From Branchiostoma floridae (lineage: Eukaryota > Chordata > Leptocardii > Amphioxiformes > Branchiostomatidae): a DNA stretch of 64,000 nt. This document shows positions 11,301-20,630 of the stretch, in pieces; within the stretch, counting starts at the first letter, position 1, and each line of letters opens with the position of its first letter. Location: the NCBI RefSeq assembly GCF_000003815.2, contig NC_049997.1:12584228-12648227 (forward strand), in the 5' to 3' direction. The notes beneath the pieces were generated by a model. The model saw only the letters and a list, made by a program, of their open reading frames with translations. It made no database searches and was not told the origin of the DNA. A program made the translations under genes and the position numbers.

Positions 11301-11982
11301 CATCCACAAGATGAGCCATGCAAAGACGTACTCTTGTCCAGAGTGTAGCTACACTTCGAAGAGGTCTTCGTGCGTTACCAGACACAGGAAAACACATACA
11401 GGCGAGAAGCCCTACCTGTGTGACGAGTGTGGGTTTCGAAGTTCGGATAATTCCAATCTTTTGAAACACAAGCAGTATTACCACCAGTCCTGTGTGTGCG
11501 AGGTTTGCGGCTACACCACCACGAAGATGGCTGAAATGAAAAGACACAAGAAAATCCATAAAATTCGGAGTCCCGCGAAGGATCCAGAGCACCGGTCTGC
11601 ATTGTTTGATGAGAAGAGCAACTCGCAGTACATATGTGAGGAGTGCGGTTACAAAACGAATGCCTCTGGTCATATGAAATATCATAAATATTCGCACACC
11701 ATTGACTGCCCGTACGTGTGTGGGGAATGTGGCTACAGGACACCACACAGATGGAACTTTGCAAAGCACAAGTTTCAACATACCGGGGTGAAACCTTACC
11801 GCTGTGATGTCTGCGGGTACCAGACAGCTCGTGCAGGCGACCTTAGGAGACATGAAAGAACGCATACAGGCGAGAAACCCTACATGTGCGGGGTGTGCGA
11901 CTTCCGCACAGCGGATAAGTCTACCTTATCTAAGCACACTGCAATAATTCACAGGGCTAACAAAGAGGATGGAGCATCATGA
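8305..11982 (+). CDS. C2H2 zinc-finger protein with 24 fingers
   Basis: 1,225-residue nuclear, presumably DNA-binding protein from one long coding exon. The N-terminal 60 residues (MATVEEHLRGLS...) are helical and faintly SAP-like. An acidic, Ser-rich stretch follows, then a basic KRKARKRARR nuclear-localisation-like segment (about residues 264-274). Fingers fall in three clusters: 1-9 (residues about 279-531), a lone degenerate finger 10 (about 556-577, second Cys missing), 11-14 (about 721-830) and 15-24 (about 927-1219). Most have the CxxCxYxT form with TGEKP-like linkers, as in REST/ZNF-type polydactyl proteins. The ATG is preceded within 3 bases by a pyrimidine-rich tract ending TATACAG, so a spliced 5'UTR exon upstream is likely. 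No KRAB, BTB or SCAN domain is seen. A specific orthologue is not claimed. Confidence 0.95.
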   Translation: MATVEEHLRGLSQEVTLAVLPRLYMEEVVTELRRRNISTDTSTTGNCREHLLRILQDVMEQEYHGEGAGASADLDNSLDVLQMPQVETTPGSSPQNSTTVISLPLQRTEGTSHVQATPSVPCSLFKLQAIPESIVQNVTSLSNSIQLPVDAIQTLDSLPASCSTFEGAEVTVEFAIEEVDPTQYTIENSSSEDNDDDGMATTAIPDSATVTENIGWNISSKDGEVDDRINERNTCPDLNDEEPSLQQKIASKQESVSEEGDKILKRKARKRARRSDKPFKCGECSYSTFRKGDLARHEVKHTGDLPFKCDECSYSTVRKSDLEKHGIVHMQTKPFACEQCEYSTLKKGELVKHIKEKHTEEKPFTCDQCDYSTRRESHLVSHKTRHTGDAPFKCDDCSYGTLRKANLARHKLRIHMDPTPVDKSFKCTECSYSTGRKRELARHKLIHTGNIPYKCDQCDYGTLRKSDLDAHMVRHTGIMPFKCNECDYGTGRRIDFKRHLRTHTGEKPFKCGMCDFRAAMKCNVLRHQQKMHKGCKSLPSTVHDSPKENANIDRLYKCKEGAFSTADKADLATHIISHGSGEPNFSDKSGRRNADLTEKIENYSKVEAEDIGLDKMHTSKQVCQTDSVSNNEGTEAKEEAVSVQKEEDEAQESDTSESNTSTLESNFKQLAEHESFQNQTTQRPNSSKATDVEDSQSRDEDVSRSCPTDNMERDGKVGQPFKCEECSYTSYRKQDLDRHKVRHATGKVSFKCAECNYVALKKSDLDKHMVMHTGDLPYKCDQCNYSSMKKSEITRHKVAVHTGKKPYSCLQCEFRTAYKINVLKHIRNHHSSERGSPTSKGENNKGESSKVGQGTEQLQMEDKNSVSIDDATAITDADGRNLKGKEGNAPEGFIPVKSAKGSQPQNKDSKSGKLKRAGKPRSANLYLCEICDYSTHRKDCLVRHMIIHSGAKPYNCKQCEYRAADKSNLIKHIRKHLNVKKQYRCKNCAYTTTVRAEFLIHKMSHAKTYSCPECSYTSKRSSCVTRHRKTHTGEKPYLCDECGFRSSDNSNLLKHKQYYHQSCVCEVCGYTTTKMAEMKRHKKIHKIRSPAKDPEHRSALFDEKSNSQYICEECGYKTNASGHMKYHKYSHTIDCPYVCGECGYRTPHRWNFAKHKFQHTGVKPYRCDVCGYQTARAGDLRRHERTHTGEKPYMCGVCDFRTADKSTLSKHTAIIHRANKEDGAS

Positions 11983-12149
11983 TTATTGAATGGACACATC
12001 TTTTGAAACAGTAAAACCTAAGATTTGTGTAAAAAAATACTGCCTAGAAATGCCTTTCATGCAATTTATGCTATTTTTTTACATTGCCAAACTCCAAGGG
12101 AGTAAAGGCTTGTCTTGTGTGTGTCTTGCCTTGTTTTAGTTTCTGTATA

Positions 12150-12346
12150 CTGTAAATGCAGAAATGTTTCTGCTGATTTTTGTTTTGTTTTGCAGTGGCC
12201 GCTTCACTGTGACCGCAAAAACACCCAAAACATTTTTCCATTAAAGTATGTAGCTACAAGATATGGTGCTACAATGTCCTCAAAACCGCCATGAACACTC
12301 CTGCTACTGTGGAATTAGATCCCCACGAACTTTAATGCACTTACAG
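12150..12346. mobile_element. Second copy of the CTGTAAATGCA TIR element
   Basis: Starts CTGTAAATGCAG after TA and ends TGCACTTACAG. It is related by its termini and GCGG/CCGC internal blocks to 424-637. The right TA is altered to CA. It lies in the zinc-finger 3' UTR. Confidence 0.6.
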
Positions 12347-12877
12347 CATGTTCTGCTAGAGTGAGGGGAAATACTAGACTAAATGCTGCTGTCTTTGATT
12401 GCCTTGTTTATCTTTAGTATTCTGAAGTCTTTTTCTTCCAAACTTAACAGTCAAACTGTATGTACTTAATCTGTGGTAACATATAGATGGGTGGTAGTTT
12501 TAAACTGCAATATCCTCTAAAATATTGCAATTTGAAACTAATGTTCGTCAATGTGATATTCCATTCTTCAGTGTTAATATTTGCTTTACTGTTTTTGTAA
12601 CAGAATTTTTTGTCAGATCAGTTGTAACAAAATAGACAATACTTACCTGTATAAGTATCATAGTTTTTCTGTTTTCCATAATACAGCTAGAACTAGGTTC
12701 TGTGTATGGCATTATGTAAAATGTCAGTGCAAATGTTTTCATTTTGGTCGGTATTGATAGTTTGTAGATTCAATGTTGTTACAAGTGAGATAAAAATTGT
12801 GTTTCCTGTTAGGGTAAGCCCCCCTGCCACTGTTTATAACATTGTAGGTGTTGACTGATTTGTGTCACCTATGAAGC

Positions 12878-12883
12878 AATAAA
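12878..12883 (+). promoter_or_regulatory. Poly(A) signal of the zinc-finger gene
   Basis: Canonical AATAAA about 0.9 kb after the stop codon, followed by a GT/T-rich stretch. Confidence 0.6.
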
Positions 12884-12949
12884 TCATTTTTGGGGGATAT
12901 TTATATTTCAGCCATACATAGTATGGTGAAATATATTGTATTCGTAATG

Positions 12950-12975
12950 TTTCTTTCTTTCTTTCTTTCTTTCTC
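12950..12975. repeat. (TTTC)n simple repeat
   Basis: Six or so TTTC tetranucleotides in a row. Confidence 0.9.
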
Positions 12976-13089
12976 CTGTCAAATCTTCAAAGTGATTCAT
13001 CTCCGCCGTTCCTGGACCGAATGACCTGAAATTTGGCACAGGGGTAGAGTGGGCCAATACCTTGATGCTTTTTTCTCAGTTTTTTCATA

Positions 13090-13740
13090 TCTGCCTCTAA
13101 AATGATTTTATTGAGATTTTTTGGTCAATTTTAGACCAAAACTGTATATTTTGGCCCCTGTACCCTGGTATTACAACCAAATGAGCTAAAATTTGACAGA
13201 GATGTGCCTTGATAATGCCCCCATATAAATTCGATAACACTTTTGGTGTACAGTACAACAAAATGCTTATTTTTGCGATTTTGTGACCAATTTTTGACCA
13301 AAAAAGGACACTTTTGGCCCCTGTACCCTGGTATTCCAACCAAATGAGCTGAAATTTGACAGAGATGTGCCTTGATAATGTCCTCATATAAATTCAATAA
13401 CACTTTTGGTGTACAGTACAACAAAATGCTTATTTTTGCGATTTTTTGACCAATTTTTGACCAAAAAAGGACACTTTTGGCTCCTGTACCTTGGTATTGC
13501 AACCGAATGAGCTGAAAATTGACACAGATGTGCCTTGATAATCCCTCCATGTAAATTCAATAATACTTTTGGTGTACAGTGCAACAAAATGCTTATTTTT
13601 GCGATTTTTGGCCAATTTTTGACCAAAAAAGGACACTTTTGGCTCCTGTACCCTGGTATTACAATTAAATGACCTGAAATTTGGTATAGATAGGCATTAG
13701 ATACTTGGTAACAAGATTCAAGTAAAATTTTTGACATAAA
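13090..13740. repeat. 163-bp tandem array, four units
   Basis: The phrase CTGTACCCTGGTATT (with minor changes) recurs at 13158, 13321, 13484 and 13646, a period of 162-163 bp. Each unit carries GAGCTGAAATTTGACA, CACTTTTGGTGTACAGT and a TTTTTGACCAA stretch. The last unit runs into the repeat at 13790. A fragment of the unit recurs at 14265-14316, directly against the left end of the Ngaro-like element. Long ORFs on the minus strand here are by-products of the repetition. Confidence 0.85.
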
Positions 13741-13789
13741 CAACTTTAAAATGATTAATTTTGGCACTTTTCTGAGGGGAAATTTGTTT

Positions 13790-14316
13790 TCTTTTGGCCT
13801 CCTGACGTGACCTTCCGTGACCCCGCACAGAGCCACACCTGTGCGCGTCAGCCGGAGAGTTAATTGAATCAAAGACCTAGCCAATCAGCGAAGAGGAGGC
13901 CAAAGGCTAATTAATATTCATAAGCGGGGCCTCATGATCCCGTATATAGCAGTGTTCCCGCCAGGGGGAGCGAAGCCCGCCTAAGGCTCTCGCATTTTAG
14001 ACTATTCAGAAGGCTTTATATTGTATCAGTTCTTAGGGGCATATCTATGATAATCGCAGCAGTCACTTAACTTCTCTTCAGGAGTTTAGCGTAACACTAT
14101 TTCAGGTCAAACCGTCAAAGGCAACTAAAAACAAACTTTAACGTTACTGAGTTCAACAGTACTTATAACTTGTTATTCGAAGTTGAAACGCTAGCGATGG
14201 TATTTTCGCTGCGCTGTTAGCTCCGTGCGACTGTTGTTGACGGTCTTATAACGGTATTTTTTGCACCCCTGTACCCTGGTATGAGTAACATTTGGTATAG
14301 ATAGGCATATTAGGGG
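13790..14316. repeat. Unclassified interspersed repeat, left copy
   Basis: About 450 bp shared with 20027-20630. Shared landmarks are GCTAATTAATATTCATAAGCG, CGCATTTTAGACTATT, GATAATCG.AGCAGTCACTTA and TGCGACT.TTGTTGACGGTCT. The right copy has an extra GC-rich insert (about 20235-20335). Identity of the family is not known. Confidence 0.7.
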
Positions 14317-14540
14317 AAAATCACAATTTCTAGCGTTTGACGTAGTCATTAGCGTGAAATTGCGTTTCTGCAGTAACACAGTTAAGTTATGTTATGCAGG
14401 TGAAGTGTTGTACACAGGTGAAGACTAATGAGGGAGTGGCATCCAGGTGTGCGAGTGCAGACAATGGATAAGAGGAAGTGACAAGCTGAGATAGTCATTC
14501 GAGGTCGCCACTGCTACAGCTACTGCCGTGTCTTCTTTTT
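14316..14540 (+). repeat. Split direct repeat A1 of the Ngaro-like element
   Basis: 225-bp terminal repeat matching A2 (19315-19535). The only difference seen by eye is a short indel in a GTTA-rich spot. Confidence 0.88.
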
Positions 14541-14926
14541 GTCGGCAAGTGGCTGTATCAGACGCGTTCAGGATGGCAGAAGAGGAGAACTTGGAGTTTA
14601 CCCAGACCCTGGAGGAGAATCTGACGGAAGCTAAGAAGCTGCTGGTCGCAGGAATAGTGGATAAAGCGGCGGACGAGTTACATAAAGGTGAGGAGTTGAT
14701 TGCTTATCGACAAAAATTGGTTCTCTTGGCTGAGAAATCACAAAATGGGTGGTCTATGGTCCAAGAATACATAAAGAAAAATAATCTTGCAGATGTTACA
14801 GATGATGAAAAGCGTGTCGCTAAAGCAGAATACAGAGCTAACAACAAGAAGAAAGACAGAGAGATGAAAAGCCGAAAATATCGTCCTTTCTGGAAGCCTC
14901 AAAACATTGATAATCAGTTCGTGTGA
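14528..14926 (+). CDS. Gag-like ORF1 of the Ngaro-like element (fossil)
   Basis: 132-codon frame starting just at the end of repeat A1. It is helical and Glu/Lys-rich (EENLTEAKKLLVAGIVDKAA), with a basic C-terminal stretch (RANNKKKDREMKSRKYR) that could bind nucleic acid. Position and composition fit the first ORF of Ngaro elements; there is no zinc knuckle. It may not be the complete protein. The downstream body is decayed, so function is unlikely. Confidence 0.5.
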   Translation: MSSFCRQVAVSDAFRMAEEENLEFTQTLEENLTEAKKLLVAGIVDKAADELHKGEELIAYRQKLVLLAEKSQNGWSMVQEYIKKNNLADVTDDEKRVAKAEYRANNKKKDREMKSRKYRPFWKPQNIDNQFV

Positions 14927-15399
14927 AGTCAAACTTCCGAGATAATTCAATTAAACCAGGTAACTGTTTTGCCTACTGGGAAGAGGGTCATTGGCGACTC
15001 ATTTGTCCTAAGATTCAACGGGGAAGAAACTGTAAAGTTAATAGTGATACAGAATTGTTTTGAAATGCCGTAACTTTATTGTGCCAGAACATTTAGATAC
15101 TTGACAAGATTCCTCAGTTTTCGAAAATGGTAATTTCAACGACGACTTGGAGCAATTTCGTCTGAAGAATTCATGTTATTGAAAGATTTTGAGTATGAAG
15201 GTCAATAAAAAGTGACAGTTAGGAACCGTCTAAGAAGATGTTTGAATGAGTGGTATGAAATTGGTGCTCCTGAATTGGTATTAGATGTGATAAAGGAAGG
15301 TTATAAGATACCTTTGGAAGATATACCTGCTACTGCTGTTTAAGATAGCAATGCAGCGCTAAGAAGAATGCTGAGTTTGTTGAAATTGCTATACTTGAA

Positions 15400-17020
15400 T
15401 TGTTAGAATTAGGCTGTATTGAAGAAGTTTCTGATGTACCGTATGTTGGTAATCCCTTATCGGTTTCGATTCAGCCTAATGGAAAGATATGTGAACTACT
15501 TTGTTTACAAATGAACATATAAATGTGAAGATTTGAGACTAGTATCGCAAGTGCTGCAAAAGATTGAGTATGTTTCTTTTGACTTGAAGCCTGGATATCA
15601 CCACATTGATATCTTTCCACAGCACAGAAAATTTTAGGTTTTAGTTGGTATATTGCAGGATATAAGATAATTTCGTGTTTTGTGTATTGACATTTGGGGT
15701 GTTGAGCGCGCGCTATCTGTTCACAAAATTGTTGAAGCCATTATTAAAGAAATGGCGGAGTGAAGGAAAAACGTGTTTGTATATTTAGTTTATGGATTAG
15801 GAAAATCAAGAAATTATGAGATGTGTAATTCTAATAAAATTGAAAGTATGTACAAATCTACTCTGCTTTGATTGGCTACCTAGCCTACAAAATGTGTTTG
15901 GAAGCCTCAGAAAGTCATGGTTTGGCTCGGAACAGTAATTGGTCTAATTAGATATATTTTGCAGGCAACTGAGAGAAGAATTTGTAAACTCAAAGGCTGT
16001 TTGAAAGAAGTCTGTATCGAGATAAACAAGGGTAATCTTGTGGTACCTGTATGGAAGTTGGCCTCTATAGTAGGGCAGATTATTCCATGACTATTTGTGT
16101 TGGTGATGTTAATTTGTTATTGAATCCAGACAGTTGGAATAATGTTGTCAAGTTGGATGACAGAGCAATGTCTGCGTCAAGTTTTTGGAATGAACGTTAA
16201 CTTGAACTGAATGATATAAACAGTACTGGTTATTATGGCAAGATAATGCACTTTGATGCCTCTAGTATTGGATATGGAGTTTTTGTTGTTGAATGTGAAC
16301 AACAATGTGTTCAGGGATTTTGTACACACAAAGAAAGCCAGCAAAGCTCCATATGGAGAGAGCTGTAGGCTAATTTTACTGTAATGAATTCAATTAAGGA
16401 ATAATTAGTTGGGCAAACCGTGTAATGGTGTTGTGATAGTTAAACTGCACTGTATATAGTAAAAACTGGAAGTGTTAAAGAGAACTACAGGATATCGTTA
16501 TGAAGATATTTGATACTTGTGTACTGTATTCCATTACAATAGAAATAGATTGGATCCGTAGAAGTAGAAATGAGAAAGCTGATCTGTTGAGTAAGTTATT
16601 CATCGTGATGATTATGTGTTACAAAACACATGTAGTTTGTTTCAATGTTTGGAAAGGAAATGGAGTCCTCTTGATATAGATAGATTTGCCAATCACTTAA
16701 ATACAAAGGTAAAGAAGTTCAATTCTAGGACCTGGTGCTCAGGTACATACGGAGTTGATGCTTTTCCAATTGATTGGTGCAAAATGAATAATTGGTTGAA
16801 TCCTCCTGTGAAGCTGTTGCCTGGAGTACTGAAACATCTTAGAGATTGTAAAACTACGGGTACTTTGATTGTACCCCTCTGGAGGTCAGCTGCAATTTGG
16901 CCAATACAGTGTCATGATGGGATACATTTTGAACAAATTGTTAATGACTGGATAGACTTGCCTGTAATTAAACCATTTATTAATGGTGTGAGCAAAAACA
17001 CTTGGTTTGGAGAATAGGCA
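15400..17020 (+). pseudogene. Reverse transcriptase / RNase H remnant, Ngaro type (fossil)
   Basis: Recognisable pieces include NPLSVSIQPNGK near 15450, FDLKPGYHHIDIF near 15590 and, in the open stretch 16616-17017, PLDIDRFANHLNTKVKKF followed by WC.GTYGVDAF, NNWLNPPV and TLIVPLW. These are hallmarks of the RT and RNase H of DIRS/Ngaro elements. The region is broken in many places and is described as a fossil. Confidence 0.8.
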
Positions 17021-17422
17021 GTGCCGTTTAGAATTTTGGCGTTGCGTATATGCTTTGTGATTGTGTTTGAGAAACCAATTGCTAAAAGGTGTACGTCAGA
17101 GGCAGGAATATGCCACAAAAGTAAAACTTGAAGATTGGATTAGCAATATTGCGTTTTTGTTCATCAGCAAGAGATTGACTGAGTGCATTCTTGTATATTG
17201 CATGTTATGTATGAAAGTATGGATAAATAGGCACTTGATGTATGTGAGTAGATAATTCAGTCTGTGATTGTAAGAACACAATATTGAAGTCTTTTTGACT
17301 GATTATTTGTGGGCGCTTGGCCACAGAGATGGAAGAAATTTTCCACATAAAGTATTTCAATTTGAAGGTTTTGGCCTGGAATGATTACAGGAAGGCATGT
17401 TTGCTATGAAAATGTTTTTTGC

Positions 17423-18040
17423 GGCACTTGGCCACGTTACCAGCCTGAATTGATAGGCAATGGTGGGAAGAAGTAACATTGAAGGCACTTGGCCATATTA
17501 CCAGCCTGAATTGATAGGCAATGGTAGGAAAGAGTAACATTGAAGGCACTTGGCCACGTTACCAGCCTGAATTGATAGGCAATGGTGGGAAAGGTAACAT
17601 TGAAGGCACTTGGCCACGTTACCAGCCTGAGTTGATAGGCAATGGTAGGAAAGGTAACAATGAAGGCACTTGGCCACGTTACCAGCCTGAATTGATAGGC
17701 AATGGTGGGAAAGGTAACATTGAAGGCACTTGGCCACGTTACCAGCCTGAGTTGATAGGCAATGGTAGGAAAGGTAACAATGAAGGCACTTGGCCAAGTT
17801 ACCAGCCTGAATTGATAGGCAATGGTAGGAAAGGTAACATTGAAGGCACTTGGCCACGTTACCAGCCTGAATTAATAGGCAATGGTGGGAAGAAGTAATA
17901 TTAAGGCATTTGAACACGTTACCAGCCTGAGTTGATATGCAATGGTAGGAAAGTGTAATATTGAAGGCGCGCACTTGGCTACGTTACCAGCCTGAGTTGA
18001 TAGGCAATGGTAGGAAGACGTTACATTGAAGTCTCTTGAC
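17423..18040. repeat. 60-bp minisatellite, about ten units
   Basis: The unit carries GGCACTTGGCCACGTTACCAG and GATAGGCAATGG. The phrase CCAGCCTGA recurs at strict 60-bp steps through the middle. Two unit types alternate (GTGGGA..AACATT versus GTAGGA..AACAAT), so 17581-17700 and 17701-17820 match as a 120-bp higher-order repeat with about one difference. It lies inside the Ngaro-like element between the RNase H and recombinase parts. Confidence 0.95.
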
Positions 18041-18199
18041 TATATTGTGAGAAGAAGGATCTCACAGTTGGTTGAAAAGGTTGGCAAGTGAAAGTAAATG
18101 GTAGATATATTTAATGCCATGATGTTTTCAACATGTAAATCAGATAAAATGAAGTGAAAAAGAAATATCAGTTTGATATACATTTAAGATATTGTTTTA

Positions 18200-19120
18200 T
18201 TCTTTTTCAGATGTGCTGAAAGAAGGATTTTGGAAATAATTGAAGAATGTAGAACATCCGCACTTGAAGTCGCTGGCAGACTAAGTGACGTCTGTGCCTC
18301 TGTGGTGATGTCAGATAGAGCACCTGGAACTGTTGACCAACTTAGCCTTGCATTTAGTAGGTGGAGAACTTTTGCAAAGAAATTTTCAGAAGTACTTGTG
18401 TTTACACACTCTTTGTATGTTGCATTGTACTTGTTGGAGGTGATGCAAGAAACTTCATACCTAGCAGCAGTAGAAAAGGCTTTCTACGGAATTCGATGGG
18501 CGCATGTACAAGCAGGCTTAGAATCCTTCACTGACATTTAAGTTGTTTGAAATGTTTTAGGAGCAGCCAAACGTTTACTAGGAAAGAAGGTGAAGAAAGA
18601 AGTAATCACAACAGAACTCCTGAATAAGTTGATGACCTTGCATGGAGACAAGGAAGACTTGAATACAATGCGCATATTAACTTTGATATTGATCTGTTAT
18701 GCATGATTTTTCAGATATAGCGAGACATCCAAGATTGTCAAGACATTACGCACCTTTTCAGATATCATGTAACAATTTTTTAGTCTAGCAAGACTGAACA
18801 ATGGAGATAGGATAACAAGATTAAACAAAACAACGTGTCCTGTTCCTGAGAACATTTAGTACTGCAGACTACTAGGTGAAGTTGACTTGATTTATGATTT
18901 TTATATTTTCAGAGGTCTCTGTAAATGCAAGAATGGCTGGAACATAAGGACATCTGGAGGGTTAAGTCACACTAGAGCCAGGGAGAGTAGATTTGTGGAA
19001 GACTGTGGTACAGGACGTTTCATGTTTTGGTTTACGTTCCCTCAGAGCAGGAGGGGCGACGGAAGCTGCGAATGCTGGAATTCCTGATACTCTTCAAACG
19101 ACATGGTAGATGGGAAATTT
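18200..19120 (+). pseudogene. Tyrosine recombinase remnant, Ngaro type (fossil)
   Basis: An open stretch (18230-18541) encodes the N-terminal recombinase region (RAPGTVDQLSLAFSRWRTFA, then ALYLLEV and FYGIRWAH). Around 19036-19115 the C-terminal signature is visible (LRAGGATEAANAGIPD, then an HGRW-like box), which holds the Arg/His-Arg catalytic residues of the family. Broken; described as a fossil. Confidence 0.75.
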
Positions 19121-19223
19121 GAAAGATCTACTACATGAAAGGCTCGCAGTTTTGATGGCTTTAGATATTTAAATGTGCGTGAAATAAACTTCCCTGTCTT
19201 TGTACTTTCGAAAATATGCGGCG

Positions 19224-20027
19224 CCTGAACCAGGCGGCGCTCTCCCCCCAGACAAGTGTCATGTGTTGTTATTGTGTGCGCATATTGGGGAGGGGGGGTA
19301 ACTAGTGTGATGCAGAAAATCACAATTTCTAGCGTTTGACGTAGTCATTAGCGTGAAATTGCGTTTCTGCAGTAACACAGTTATGTTATGCAGGTGAAGT
19401 GTTGTACACAGGTGAAGACTAATGAGGGAGTGGCATCCAGGTGTGCGAGTGCAGACAATGGATAAGAGGAAGTGACAAGCTGAGATAGTCATTCGAGGTC
19501 GCCACTGCTACAGCTACTGCCGTGTCTTCTTTTTTGCAAATGTGATTTAGCAAGAAAACCCAGAGAAGGAAGTTGTTTTGCAATGGGCTCTGGTGTACGT
19601 CCCCTATTTTTTTGGCCTTCAAACACAATGGAAGGTTTTTTTAGGGGTTGCGTAGCCGGCAAACAACATAGTCAGAAAATGTTGTTCAATGTATTGTTGT
19701 ATCAGACGATGTTCTAGTTGTAATATCAAGTAAGTTTATTATGCCATGCACAAATGTCAACGTTAAACTGTGTTTGTATATTTGGTAGTTAATTTCGGCA
19801 ATGTTTGATGCTGTTCTGTTTGGTAAAATTGTGAAGTGCAAGATATGCACGAAGTATTTGGACAGAAGAGTTTTTCATTGATTTTGGTCTGCTCTTTCGG
19901 CAAAGTTTCTCATTAAACTTTTTCTGGCGTACCTGAACCAGGCGGCGCTCTCCCCCCAGACAAGTGTCATGTGTTGTTATTGTGTGCGCATATTGGGGAG
20001 GGGGGGTAACTAGTGTGATGCAGAAAT
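19224..20027 (+). repeat. B1-A2-B2 terminal repeat block of the Ngaro-like element
   Basis: B1 (19224-19319) and B2 (19932-20027) share 95 bp starting CCTGAACCAGGCGGCG with no difference seen. A2 (19315-19535) repeats A1. B1 runs directly into A2, as expected for split direct repeats. Confidence 0.88.
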
Positions 20028-20630
20028 TGGTTTTCTTTCGTTCTCCATGCCATGACCTTTCGGACGTTCACCCCACAGAGCCGACATCTGCACCTGCGTC
20101 TAGCCGGCAGGAAGAGTTAATTCAATTAATGGTTCAGCCAATCAGCGAAGAGGAAAGCGAAGGCTAATTAATATTCATAAGCGGGACCACACAATACGTT
20201 AACTTGAAGACTCAGGCCGTACAGACTTCTCGCCAGGATTTTTTCAAAGCGTCGGACAGGGGTCCGGGGGCCGCCAAATGTCCCTGGCGGGGTCCAGGTG
20301 CAGGGCCACTGTGGGGGGACCCAGGTGGGCGAAGCCCCCCCGGAAGCTCTTGCATTTTAGACTATTGAGAAGGCTTCTTTTATCAGTTTTTTTAGGGCCA
20401 TATCTACGATAATCGTAGCAGTCACTTACTTCTCTTCAGCAGTTTGACTTTAGAATATTTCGGGTCAAAGCTTCAAAGACAACTAAAACCTCATAAACAA
20501 CTTTACTTAGCTCAACAGTATACAAAAATATTGTACGGGTTGCCATCCTTAGTTGAAGCGCTTATTTATAGCGCTAGTATCTTCGCTGCGCCGTTAGCCG
20601 CCGTGCGACTTTTGTTGACGGTCTGATATC
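20027..20630. repeat. Unclassified interspersed repeat, right copy
   Basis: Counterpart of 13790-14250, with an added GC-rich segment including GGTCCGGGGGCC. It directly follows repeat B2, consistent with the Ngaro-like element having inserted at the edge of this repeat. Confidence 0.65.

Larger units (their letters stand above)
11983..12949 (+). other. 3' UTR region of the zinc-finger gene
   Basis: Non-coding, AT-rich. It contains a TIR element copy (12150-12346) and the AATAAA at 12878-12883 that probably ends the zinc-finger transcript. Confidence 0.6.
14316..20027 (+). mobile_element. Ngaro-like (DIRS-order) retrotransposon, broken
   Basis: Split direct repeats in the order A1 - body - B1 - A2 - B2, the diagnostic layout of Ngaro/PAT-type tyrosine-recombinase retrotransposons. 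A1 is 14316-14540, B1 19224-19319, A2 19315-19535 and B2 19932-20027. The body has a short gag-like ORF (14528-14926), RT/RNase H remnants with Ngaro-type motifs (about 15400-17020), and a tyrosine-recombinase region (about 18200-19120). It is broken in the body with at least a dozen breaks, yet A1/A2 and B1/B2 are practically identical. It sits inside an older repeat (13790 and 20030 copies). Confidence 0.88.

Noticed and set aside
13097-13884. Minus-strand ORFs with repeated FWSKIG-type phrases
   Set aside because: Translate the 163-bp tandem array; not a gene.
17498-17974. Long repetitive ORFs on both strands
   Set aside because: By-products of the 60-bp minisatellite within the Ngaro-like element.
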